Assembly (NCBI GenBank): GCA_001692895.1 | Contig: KV748276.1 | Span: 2,137 to 66,136, forward strand | Direction of reading: 5' to 3' | Source: Cenococcum geophilum 1.58 | Lineage: Eukaryota > Ascomycota > Dothideomycetes > Gloniales > Gloniaceae | DNA: 64,000 bases | Part shown: positions 46,832 through 59,000 of the stretch, one piece after another | Layout: each line of letters begins with the position of its first letter | How positions within the stretch are numbered: position 1 is the stretch's first letter | Made by a program: the position numbers and the translations under genes | The notes under the pieces: model-generated | Databases searched by the model: none | What the model saw: the letters and a program-made list of their open reading frames with translations, nothing else | Told to the model about the DNA's origin: nothing

Positions 46832-48005
46832 TTAATAGAATATAAATATAAAAATAACCCTTAAATAGCAGATATAATAAAAGCAATTTAAATAGGGAAA
46901 CGGTAATATAAGGATATTATACTCGCTAAATGCAAAATCCGTAATAATTAGTTATACTATTAATAGAAGATAGTAGTTCCGAATTCTAAACCCTTATAAT
47001 TTAAAATACTTAAATTTATATACAATTCCCCTATAATAGGGTATCCTAGCTATATAAAGACCTATAAAATTATCTAATAAGCATATTACTGGCCTATAAT
47101 ATATAACTATATATAAAAATATATTTAAGTATATAAAATATGCGTATATAGGAAAACCTCTTATATAAAGAAGTAAGGAGTACTTTAACTATTGCCAATT
47201 CTAATATAAAGATAGCAAGATATCTTAATTAACTTTATAGTTAACCTGCCTAATAGTAATAGGTTTATAAATATTATAGTAGTTATTAATTATCTTATAA
47301 AAATGCGACACATAATTCCTATAGACTTAATTAATGCAATATTAGTAGCCGAATATTTTATTAAATATATCTTTAAGCTACACAGACTTTCTAATTTAAT
47401 AATATCCGACTATAAAAGCCAGTTTATTTTAGACTTTTAGTAAGCCCTATATAAATAATCAAGCACATAAATATAACTCTTAATTATATTCTATCCAGAG
47501 ATAGATAGTTAAACTAAAATTATAAACGCGATTATAGAATAATACCTATAAATATACTACTCCTACCTATAAGACGACTAGGAAAAATGGCTACCTTTAG
47601 CTAAGTTTACTATAAATAATATAAGAAATAAATTAATAGGCGTAATGCCGTTCTACGCAACCTATAAATAAGACCCTTAACTTAGATTTAAACTATAACC
47701 TAAAATTAATATAATAGGACCTATAATTAAGAGGATTTAACTAATTAACGCGTATAACTTTGCTAATTAAATAAAGCAGTTAACGGAACTATTATAAAGT
47801 AAATTAGCGTACGCTTAAACAGTATAGAAATAGTATATAAATGATGGATAAGCTCCTGTATAGGACTTTAAAGAAGGTAATATAGTTTACCTAAATATAT
47901 AAAACTTAAAGACTTAACAACCCTTAAAGAAACTAGACTAGAAGTTTACAGGCCTATACTAAATTAAAAAGAAACTAAGCCTATACGCTTATAAGCTTAA
48001 ACTAC

Positions 48006-48213
48006 TATCGGGAATGAGGCAATTTGCCGTCACGTACGGCAAACTGCCGTCACGTGATGGCAAGTTGCCATCACGTGTCGCCGCGGCACTAGCGTGGCGA
48101 GGAGCCTTAAGCTCCTCGCCCTTCCTCATTCCAATCAAAAAGCTTTATCAACCAACATCACTGTAACCCTACTCGAGTAGTCGTTATTAGTGAGTCACCC
48201 TGTGTAACCAACA
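48006..48213 (+). repeat. 5' LTR of the non-autonomous element
   Basis: It contains three units of GGCAA-n-TTGCC (or AACTGCC) followed by TCACGT(G/A), a GC-rich block, and a stem-loop at 48097-48119 (arms GCGAGGAGC and GCTCCTCGC). Confidence 0.93.
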
Positions 48214-48521
48214 CTGATCAGTGGTTAAATACACAGTCAACCACAGAGCAGCTAGGTCTTCGAACAGAAGAGACAGTCTCGTGCAGGGGTGCCATATGCG
48301 CTCATATGGAATGGATCCCGGCGACACTGTGCTACCTTAGACTTGCGGAAAACTAGTAACAGAAGTGTCACTGAGTACTAGGAGATACCAAGTTGCGTCC
48401 ACGCAGAACAACCGCGTTTACGAAGATTTGGTCGAGTACTTTAGGTCAGAAGTGTCACTGAACCTAAGGTCCCAAGTTAACGTCCAAAACGCGTCGAACA
48501 ACATCTCAAATTGCCTACCTC

Positions 48522-49376
48522 TTGACAGCAAACCTACGAGATCCTACAAAACCGAAAATCCTACCTACCTTCGACGTACGACACCCCGTCGATTCTACAC
48601 CTACCATGGCGTTAACCTACCCGAAGAAGTACGAGAAAGATATCGACCTAAAGACATGGAATAGAGACATTGACCTTGCAAACGCTAAACCACAAGACCT
48701 AAACGGATTCTTATTACACCGCATGGCACACTACAAAGACAGTGAATACGACGATACCGCGCTATGGGAATGTATAAGGGAGGACTTTGTTAGATGGACA
48801 AAGGAAACATGGGCTCCCGCGAACAAGGATATCGTACGAGACTTCCGTGACTTTTTACGGGAGTATGGAGTATTCGTCCCTATGGACGGGGGCGTCATTA
48901 GAGACAATATTCAGGAGCATGTTATTGATGCAAAAGAAGAGCACAAATGGACTCCACAAGAGATTGAGATTGAGCACCAAATACGCGCTACAAAGAAGTT
49001 TAACTCTCGAGGGAATTCTAATAACGGACAGCCACAAGCTCCGTCTGTACAAGCTCCGTCTGTACAAGCTCCGTCCGCACAAGCTCCGTCCCGCCAGCAA
49101 GCTCGACAAGAACCTCCGCAAGAACCTCCGCAGCAACCTCACCAGCAACCTCCGCAGCAGCCTCCGCAGAAACCACCACAGACAACCTCAGGCTATCAAA
49201 CACCTCAAGTTCCTCAAGCTGTCGTATCTCAACCCGTGCCTCAAGCTCCGTCCCCACAAGCTCCGTCCGCACAAGCTCCGCCTACACAAGCTCCGTCTAC
49301 ACAAGCTCCGTCCACACAAGCTCCGTCCGCTCAAGCTCCGTCCCACCAGCAATCTCCGCAGCAATCTCCGCAATAA
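48522..49376 (+). other. gag-like open region of the non-autonomous element
   Basis: An open stretch of 284 codons. The first half is acidic-basic and helical (KDIDLKTWNRDIDLANAKP, then a Trp-rich part with FVRWTKETWAPANKDIV), of a kind seen in fungal Copia gag regions. The second half is a Pro/Gln/Ala/Ser repeat encoded by CAAGCTCCGTC units. No pol part follows. The assignment as gag rests on position and composition, not on a diagnostic motif. Confidence 0.55.
49027..49370. repeat. coding minisatellite (CAAGCTCCGTC units)
   Basis: Units of 12-15 bp based on CAAGCTCCGTCC repeat in two blocks (about 49037-49095 and 49240-49345) around a Gln/Pro-rich CCTCCGCAGCAA block, giving a QAPS-type protein repeat. 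Confidence 0.85.
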
Positions 49377-50069
49377 GCCTCTACTTCTCCACAAACATTC
49401 AACAAGCTTCAGAAGATCCAGCGTGGAGGGGAATTCCAAGACTTCTGTAGTTCCCAAGGTAGCTACAGAGGTGGCTACCAGCGTGATCCAGACAGGAAGT
49501 TCTCATGGAGGGTGCCATGAAGAGAGAGTAATGTAGGGGGGGGGAGCGGTTGGAACGGCACAGTTACGCAGGCAAAGCACAAAGAAAGAACTGCCAGTAT
49601 TTGCGGCAGCTATAAACCCGATAAGCCTTGTGCCAATATGCCCGCGACACGAACCATGAACTAGACAACGATAGCGCCAATACGCCTACTATTACGAACC
49701 AACCCTATAACAAGACTCCGTGCTGATCTGCCTACGGAACCGACCCTGCGCTAGTACCGTACTGCCACATACTATCGACAAACTGATAGCGCCGCTATGC
49801 CTGCTATTACGATACTGATCGCGCCGATACGCCTGCGATCTACCGACCAAATGATCGTGCCTATACGCCTACGATTAACCGACCGACTAATAGACAAGCT
49901 CTATACTTGACCACTATTACTACCGCCGCTGGTACCGTACTACCACCCAAACAGACTTTTGCTGCTTCCACCTGCAGCTAAACCAATACCTTACTGCCTT
50001 CCTGCAGCACTACATCCACAAAAGAAGAATTGCCAGAAGCTTCTTATGGAACTTAGTAAGGTAGATAAC

Positions 50070-50114
50070 GCCAATCAGGATTTTCCATCCCCGGGATGGA
50101 AAATCGCTATTGGC
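50070..50114. repeat. 45-bp palindrome, copy in the non-autonomous element
   Basis: Same arms as at 41224-41268, about 213 bp upstream of the 3' LTR. Similarity to the Copia copy continues about 30 bp to the right (CTCGCTTAC, then CTAGCGCC, then GGCGGCC). Confidence 0.9.
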
Positions 50115-50301
50115 TCGCTTACAGCTAGCGCCTTGGCGGCCCTAACGGCCCTAACACGATGTCTACCCACGATTCCTCAGCAAGAAAGCACCACGTGCTA
50201 AGAGGCAAATTTTGGGACAGCGAGACTTATATTGCAATGGCAATAGTAAGTAAGGAGGATCCATATTTGTTACGATAGTCAAGCAGTATTTGTATATAGA
50301 G

Positions 50302-50325
50302 GGCAACCACAAAAGAAGAGTTGCC
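50302..50325 (+). promoter_or_regulatory. polypurine tract inside a small hairpin
   Basis: GGCAAC and GTTGCC arms enclose CACAAAAGAAGA, 2 bp before the 3' LTR; same design as in the Copia element. Confidence 0.6.
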
Positions 50326-50327
50326 AG

Positions 50328-50535
50328 TGTCGGGAATGAGGCAATTTGCCGTCACGTACGGCAAACTGCCGTCACGTGATGGCAAGTTGCCATCACGTGT
50401 CGCCGCGGCACTAGCGTGGCGAGGAGCCTTAAGCTCCTCGCCCTTCCTCATTCCAATCAAAAAGCTTTATCAACCAACATCACTGTAACCCTACTCGAGT
50501 AGTCGTTATTGGTGAGTCACCCTATGTGACCAACA
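50328..50535 (+). repeat. 3' LTR of the non-autonomous element
   Basis: Same length as the 5' LTR with four transitions between them; stem-loop at 50419-50441. It keeps the canonical TG start, which reads TA in the 5' copy. Confidence 0.93.
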
Positions 50536-53500
50536 ACTACTAACTAAAATAAAAATAAATTTAATATTTGATGTAACAAAGCCTTATAGTAGGAACTACG
50601 GTAGACTTGTTATTAGGCTAGGTATATAAGTATAGAATAGTCAACAACGTAAACATAACTAGTGGAGTAGTTGCCTAATAGATTAACTCTAATTATATTC
50701 TAAGATTTACTACAAAGAAGAGAACTATCTAGGTAGGGACTATAGTCCTTTAAATACACAACCGTACTTTTAAGAAATCCCCTTTATATATAAGGTACGT
50801 ATACTCTATCTACTCTATTATAAATCCTATAGATTATATAGATTATATAGATCACGTTATATAACCTTAGTTACTATTTCTTATTATATAGCTCTACTAG
50901 CTCTATTCTAGACCGTGCCTAAATTAACTAACTAGCTTCTTCTAACTCCTCTTTTAGTAGTTATAATATTATACTTAAAGCGTCCGTAATACTATCTCCC
51001 TCCTTTTTATCTTTATCCTTAAAGATTTAAAATATCTCTAAGTTATTTACTAGAGGTATAATATCCGTCTAATTAATTTAGTTAATATTATTGCTTATTA
51101 TACCTAAAGCTTCTTCTTCTTCTTTAACTGCTTATTATGCTCGCACCATTACTACAATATTATCTCTTAGTAAGATTATACCATCTCTATATTCTCGCTG
51201 TTTAAAAGAGGGGTTAGTTTATATTACGTTGGCGAACCTATCTTTACAATAACTATCCTCTTGCTTAGAGTATACTAAAGCGAATATTTGTTTGTTCTAT
51301 AACATTCGCTCTATTTCTAATACTAAATATATACAACCTATTGCTCTTAATAGTTGTCTAGTTCCCTAGTTAATTTATCTTAAAGTCTTATATTTAATCT
51401 ACTACTACATAGCTAGATAATAAATTGTCTATTACTTTAGCAAAGTTATACTGTTCTTAGGATGCAGAATAAAAGGCTGCCAATACTTAGCAATAGGCCC
51501 TTAAGTCTCGTCTTGCGGCGTCCGCTTAGTTAATTTGTCTTAAGAAGGTTTATAAGAAGGTCCGTTTTAAGGAGTAAAAACTTATAGAATAAGGTTTATA
51601 GGAACTTAGTAATAAAAGAACGGATTCTCTTCTAATTAAGAAGGAAATAAATCTAGGTGGCTCGGCAACTGCTCTTCTTAGGTCCCCCTTAGGTAACTTA
51701 TTCTTTAGTAATCCTTTTTTATTAATGCTGCGTAACCTAATTTCTTCTAATACTCCTATACCTTTCTTATAGCGTTTTTTAGATTCTTTAGTGGCTTCTA
51801 GGTAGTCTTAGTGTAGCCTATTTACTTTACCTTGTACTATATTTTATCGTTAATATCCTTATAACTAATAATCTTTAAAACTTACTATTTATCTTCTTTC
51901 TATCCTCTATACGTGTTTGCCTCGTAGACTAGTAGCTTAATATTTCTATATACTAGTTCTAGTATTGCGATATACTATATAGGGTAGATCTTTATTTTAG
52001 TTAATAGGTTTAACTTAAATATAACCAGTGAAATCCTTTATATAATTTTAAAAGGTCCTAGCCTAATATAGTCTAACTTTTTACTTAGTTGTTGACTTTT
52101 AAAAAATTTGTGTAGTAGCTATACTTTATCTCCCTCCTTAAGATCTAGTCCCTTAGATCTCTTAGCATTGTAGTACCTTTTTATTCTGTCTCATACTTTC
52201 TTTACTAATTCTATAAGGTCTATATAAAGATTTATCAACGTCTTTATTCTTTCTTTAGCTGTGCTACTTATTTTCTTTGCTTATTATAGTAATAACGATA
52301 TTCTTAGCTTATATCCGTAATTTGCCTTAAATAGTAATATACCTATTCCTTCCTATAGTGTTATATTATATATAAACTGTATAACTAGTAATAACAATAC
52401 CTAATTATTCTATGCATAGTTAATATAATGCCTTAGATACTATTCTAGCGTCTAATTTAATCTTTCCGTTTAACCGTCTATTTACGGATAATATACGGTA
52501 GAAGTTACTACTTAAACTCCTTGCTCTGCTAAGAATACTTCCTAAAATACTATTATAAATCTTAGATCTCTATCTAATATAATCTTACTTAGTACTCTAT
52601 ATCTTATAAATACTTCTTTAATATAGATTCTAGCAATATCTTCTACTAATAGTTCTTCTGTGCATACTATAAAGTAGCCCTATTTAGTTAACTTGTCTAC
52701 TATTACTAAGATTATATTATAATCTTATCCGGTAATAGGATCTCTTAACTTTAGTAACTTAATAATAAAGTCCTATAATATAACCTCTTATAGTCTCTCT
52801 AGTATTTTAATAAGTTATAGCCCTCCGTATAGCTTATACCTTATTAGTTTATTTCTTTAGCAATCTAGATATTCCTTTATAACTTTTCGTACTAAGCCCT
52901 AGATTTTATTAATAATGTATTCTTCCTAAAGTCTTAATACTAAGCCTATCGCTCCATTATATCCTTAAATCATTTCCTTATAGAAATCTTCTATAAAATA
53001 CTCTGCTATACTTCTTAGGATATACTTCGCCTCTCTATACTTATATAGTATTTCTTCTTTTAGGTGTTCTAACTGTTCTTCTAGCTATACCTTAAAGATT
53101 CTTTATGCCTAAAAGCTTTCTAGTGTTTTATAGACTCTTTCTAGTTTATTATCCTCTTAAGTTATTGCTAGTTTAGGGTGATTGTATCTAATTAACCCGC
53201 CACTATCCTTATGTAGTATTGCTCCTAATAGTTTCTTATTATTCTATAGTTTAGCTTTTCTGCTAAGTATATCTACTCTTATATTCTTAGTTCCTTTAGT
53301 ATACTAAATCTTAAAATGGTATTCTATAAGCATCTCTACCTATCTAACCTATCTTTAGTTAAGTTCTTTTATTATTAGGAATCCCATTAGGTTTTTATAA
53401 TCCATCTTAACTATAAATGGTTTCTCTGCGCCTTGCAAGAATACTCTCTATTTCTTTAGTACTATAACTATATCTAATAACTCCTTATTATAGACGTTAT

Positions 53501-54306
53501 AGTTTAACTCTAGTGGTATTATTTTTTAACTATAGTATGCTACTAGGTGCCATGCGTCCTTATACCTCTATAGTAAGTATACTTCTAGTATATAGTCTAA
53601 TATATCTATTTTTACAACCGTGTTTAGTCCTAGTTAATAAATCTTAAGGATTGGCTCCTAGGTAAACAGTTCCTTAAGTTCCTTAAATAATTTCTTTTAT
53701 TTATCTCCCTATGCCTATAGTTCCTCTTTCTTTATAAGTCTGGTAAACGGTTTAATATTCTTTAACTATTGTGCTATAAACCTTTAATAGTAGTTACAAA
53801 ACCCTAAGAATAACCTTAACTATATTACATTTTCTAGTTCCTGCCAACTCACTATAGCTTTAATTTTCTTTAAGTCTATGCTAATATAACCTAGTTTAAT
53901 AATAAATTTAACGAAATTAGTCTTTCTTGTAAAAAACTCGCATATCTTAATTATTATTGGTATCTGTTCTTTTTATAGTCTCTTTAAAACCCATTTAACG
54001 TGTTCTCCATATTCTTCCTTAGTCATTAAGTAGATAATAATGTTATTAAGGTATGCTATAACAAACTCATTAAGGTGTTCTCCTAATACACTATTAATTC
54101 TTTTCTAAAATATTATAGATGTATTTGTTAATCTAAATTATATAACCAATAGTTTATATAGTCCTTCTCTTAACCTAAAGGCTGCCTTCCATTTATCGCC
54201 TTCCTTAATTCTAATTTAATGGTATGCCTATCTTAGGTCTATCTTTAAAAAGATTTATATATTACCTATCCGGTCTTAGATTTTGCTAATTAAGGGTAAA
54301 GGATAT

Positions 54307-54500
54307 TGTTGGTAACACAGGGGAAATCACCAATACTACTCGAGTAGATACAGTGATGGAAAAGCTTGTTGTATTAGATAGGGGAGGGTGAGGAACTTAA
54401 GGTTCCTCACCGCGCTAGTGCCACGACGGCACGTGACGGCAAGTTGCCTCACGTGACGGCAATTTGCCGCACGTAAGGGCAAATTGCCTCATTCTCGACA
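54307..54500 (-). repeat. solo LTR of the Copia-related group in Gypsy family 2
   Basis: Flanked by GATAT (54302-54306 and 54501-54505). On the minus strand it starts TGTCGAGAATGAGGCAA and ends TTACCAACA, close to the LTRs of the non-autonomous element but about 14 bp shorter. It keeps the stem-loop (54388-54410), the repeated GGCAA-TTGCC/CACGTG motifs and CTACTCGAGTAG. Younger than its host. Confidence 0.92.
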
Positions 54501-55743
54501 GATATCTATCCTTCTAAGTAATACTATTTAACTACCTATAGTTAATATATAACCTAAGCTTTCTGTTTTTCTTTAGTATAAACAGTACTGGATAACCTGC
54601 TAATAACTATAATAGTCTAATATATCCCTTTTGTAGGTTTTCTTAAACAAACTCTTTAAGCGCTCTTAACTCTTCTTAAGTAAGCTTATAGGTTAGAAAG
54701 AACCTTAAACTTGTTTCTAGTTCTAACTCTATCTTACAGTCCTATACTATATAATCTACTAGCTTTTTACTTTCTAGGCTTTATAATTTTATGCTATACT
54801 TATAGTATCTTTTTAGTACGTAACTTAAGCCTCGCTTAGTCTCTTTATATATCACTCTAACTTAATACTATACTAACTTAGTTTATTGTTACTTCTTACG
54901 TTATTAAGTATCTCTAATATTGACCTATCCTATAATCTAATTAATCTTTAGATTATATTCTTATAACTAAGGTATACCTAATACTGCNTTATCCTGTCCT
55001 AATAGTAGGATATTAAAAGACATCTTAATTTATCTTCCTTTAATAGTTAGCTAAATTAGTCCTATTTTAAGGTAAATAATCCCTCCTCTATAGGTTGTTA
55101 GATCTCCTAAAATTATAACTAATAGGTAAGGTTATTCCTTCTATCTGTAAGGTAAACCTATTCTTTTTACTACCGCTAGTAAGATATAGTTCCGTATTAC
55201 TTTATTATCTATTAGTACTTTAAACCGTTAATCTTACTACTTAACTTATAAATTTAGGTATTGTTTTTAAACTCCTTTAAGGGTCTAAGGCTCTATTACT
55301 GGCTCCCTCTAGTTTTATAGGCCTCCACTTTTCCTAACTAATAGCTATTTAATCCTATTTATACTTAGTCCTCTTTTAGCCAATACTTAGTTTACTTTTT
55401 ATTCTTAATATGCTATAGATATGTGTTCTTAGGGCATTTCTACCACTATTATCCGTCTAAGTATTCTTCTATAAGGAATCTTCCTAGTTAAAGTATTAAG
55501 TCGCCTAACTTTTAGACTTCCATTAGATACCATCCGTATATATATTTAGTATTCCTATATTACTACTTATCTAGTACCTAATATATCCTTACTAGGTACT
55601 TCCGGTGCTTATCTTTAGGTACTCTATATATATTATATATATTATCTATATACGCGATCCACGATAACGTGTAGTATACTAGGTGCTTTAGGTTAACTCT
55701 TAACTCGTCTTTATCTTTAAGTTTAAACCTTTATTATATTAAT

Positions 55744-56046
55744 TGTAACGGGACTAGCCTAGTTACAGTAGGAATGTCTCGGTGAAACACTTGATAGATA
55801 AATTCCAACGCTTTAACCAAAATCTGCCAGATTAATCGAATTACTGAAGTCCGTCGAAGACCGCGTGCGTATATACGCACGCATCGACCACTAAGCCCCT
55901 AACTATATAAGTATATAATTCTCTTATTATTCCCTTCTCTTCTTTACGCAATGTTTTATTCTTAGTAAGAGCTATATATCCTTAGATTTAGATAGAATTT
56001 ATATCGTTCCTTTAAATCTTCCCCAAAGTCTCTCCGCGTCCTTATA
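55744..56046 (+). repeat. Gypsy family 1 5' LTR
   Basis: Starts TGTAACGGGACTAGCC. It contains an inverted GTGCGTATATACGCAC block near 55864-55880. Confidence 0.9.
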
Positions 56047-59000
56047 TTACGTTACGTCTATATTAATACCCTTAAAATAGTAAACGAACTTAAATCCGCC
56101 ACGTTAACTATTATGGCCCTAGTTAGGGAATAAATGACTATAATGTAATAGTCCTTTATAGATGCCTTGGCCCAGCAATAAACTATACTAGAAGCTTAGT
56201 ACTAGTAATTAATTAAGGCAATATATAAAGAACTCTACGACGCCAAAGTACTTACGTTAAAGACCCTAACAGCAATACCTGCAAATGAAATTAAAATAAC
56301 TATATACGAACCTGACCCATTAAATATAAACCCTAAACCAGTAATAGTAGCTTAACCTATACCTGTAATAAACCCGGTACCTACCACAAAATATAAAAGG
56401 CTCCCTAACCCTCCAATGTTTAATAGAAATTAAAATGACCTACGTCCCTTTATAACTAAGCTCCGTCTTAAACTTTTAATAAACTATAACCAATACCCTA
56501 CTAAAGATAGTAAGATTAGCTATGGAATGTCTTATTTAAGCAAAGACGCTATATAAACTATAGACCCATTCTTCTATAACGGCACCTTTATTAATTTTAA
56601 AATCTTTATCTCTTTACTAGAACGTATGTATAATAACGCTAGCCGTAAACACATAGCTATTACTAAACTTAAAAACCTATAATAACGGAACCGAGACTTT
56701 ACCAGCTTCTTTTTAGAATTTTTAGGCCTTATTAGTAAACTAGATTGGAATAAAGCCGCTAGAGTTGCTGCTCTCTGCTAAGCTATTTTAGATAAAATTA
56801 GAGCATAGTTAGTAGGTAGAGAATTGCTAAAGGACTTACCCAAATTTGCTATAATATGTTAATAAATTAATAAGGACCTTTAATATAATAAATAGACTTA
56901 TTCCCTAAAGCCAACTATACCTTATATTTAAAACTCTATAAAACGAGTATATACCCTAAAGCGTAATCCGTCTCTAAGACCTAAAAGCCCTATATATAAC
57001 CCTATAGACCTTAATGCTACCTAATCCTATACACCCTTAGAAACTAATAAGTAAAGAATATAAGCCGTAAATAGAGAATGTTTTAGATATAGAAAAAAGG
57101 GATATATTTAAAGGGATTGCCGAACTTACCCTTTTAAAAAGGTCCGCCGTAGCTCCTCTTAGTCCTTAAGTCGTACTTATTCTATAAATTATATTTAGTT
57201 GCTATAAAGCATCTTGCCTTTAGTTAACTTAGAAAACGAATTATCCTAGGGCCAAGTTGTGCCTTAGGATAAGAAGTAGAAGAGTATAAGTGTCTAGGCT
57301 CTTCTACCGCTGATATATAATATAACTCCCTTAATATACTTGGCGAAATTTAAATACTTAAAAAATAGAAGGAAGTATAAATCCTTATAGATAGCGGAGC
57401 TATTAGTATAGGCTTTATCGATATAAACTACGCGAAAACTTAACGCTTAAATTTAAAGAAACTCGATAAGCCCTAAGGCCTATAAGGCTTTAATAGTAAG
57501 CCTTTAATATATGGCGAACTAACGTACTACGCTCTTATAAAGATGTGGATAGGCGAATACCTTAAATATATTTCCCTATTTATAACACCCTTAAAGCATT
57601 ATAAGGTAATACTTAGATACAGATAGCTAAAACAACACAACCCTTTAATTAGCTGGGTTAAAGAAATACTAAAATTCCGTATAACCTACTGCCGAAGTTA
57701 TTACTTAAAACACCACTTACCCTATAAACATATATATAACTATTTAAATTTAATATAATATAAATTTCCCTTACTATAAACCTTAAACTAATACGATAAA
57801 GTTATAACTACTAATTATAGTAAAGAATATAAAGATAATATATTAAAACCTCTTAAAATTTGTATAATATAAGCCGCACCTTTTTATTTATTAGCAAGAA
57901 AATAAGACTATAAGATCTTCGCTATAACACTAGAAGATATTAAAAAGGCGTTAGAACTAAAGTAATACATTAACCCCTAACCTCTTATACCTAAAGAACA
58001 TTATAATCTAATTAATACGTTTAAGAAATAATTTATAGACTAACTACCCCTGCATTAAGACGAGCATAATTTTAAGATAGAACTTAAACCTAGTATAATG
58101 CTAAAGTTCGGCCCGTTATACGGTATGTTGTAAAAAGAGCTACTTATAATATAATAATACCTTAAAGAGCACCTAAAGAAAGGATTTATTCGCCCTAGTT
58201 AATCACTATTCGCCTCGCTTATACTATTCGTTAAGAAACCTAAAGGAGGCTTAAGATTCTATATCGATTATTAAGCCCTAAATACGATTATAATTTAAAA
58301 CCAATATCTAATTCCTTTACTTTAAAAAACGCTTAACCGCTTAGCGAAAGTATAATACTTTATAAAGCTTAACGTAGTTACTGCCTTTAATTAAATCCGT
58401 ATTCGCGAAGAAGATAAGAAGTATACGGCTTTCTATATATAATAGGGACTTTTTAAATACTTAGTAATACCGTTTAGCGTAAAGAACGGTCCTGGTACGT
58501 TTTAGTAATACATTAATAATACGCTTCGCGAATTCCTTAATATATTTATTACCGCGTATATTAATAATATTTTTATCTATTTATCTTTGCTTTTTAAGCA
58601 TTAGAAGTATATCTAAATGGTCTTTAAATGCCTGCGAAACGCGGGCTTATAATGCGATATTAAGAAATATAAGTTCTATACATCTAAAGTCACATACTTA
58701 GGCCTAATTATATCCCGTAATAGAATTAAAATGGACCCTAAGAAAATTGCTATAATTATAAACTAGGAAAGTCCTAGTAGTATATAAGACATCTAAGGAT
58801 TTCTAGGATTCGCAAAATTTTACTATTAATTTATTAATTACTTAAAAATCGTTTAGCTATTAGTAAACTTAATAAGGAAGAATATAAGATTTAAATAGAC
58901 TACTAAATATAAATAGGCTTTTAACGACCTAAAATATCGTTTTATAACTACTTTAATCCTCGCCTACTTTAATCCGGACCTTAAATGCATTATTAAAATA

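Larger units (their letters stand above)
48006..50535 (+). mobile_element. non-autonomous LTR element related to Copia, gag-like only
   Basis: Two 208-bp LTRs (48006-48213 and 50328-50535) flanked by ACTAC (48001-48005 and 50536-50540). Between them is only one gag-like region; protease, integrase and reverse transcriptase are absent from the 2.1-kb interior. The leader after the 5' LTR (CTGATCAGTGGTTAA, then CAGCTAGGTCTTC), the polypurine hairpin and the 45-bp palindrome all match the Copia element at 40867-46831, its likely helper. The LTRs differ at only four places, all TG/TA, so it is young. The gag-like frame carries few breaks. Confidence 0.88.
30187..50566 (+). mobile_element. Gypsy family 1, copy 1: 5'-truncated fossil opened by six insertions
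   Basis: The pieces 30187-30951, 31222-31285, 37532-38140, 38374-38640, 40722-40866, 46832-48005 and 50536 to about 50566 line up in order with one continuous stretch (about 57705-60720) of the full-length copy at 55744-61697. They cover the reverse transcriptase, RNase H and integrase parts. The 5' LTR, gag and 3' LTR are missing here. It is an old element, heavily mutated throughout and broken many times over. Confidence 0.9.
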
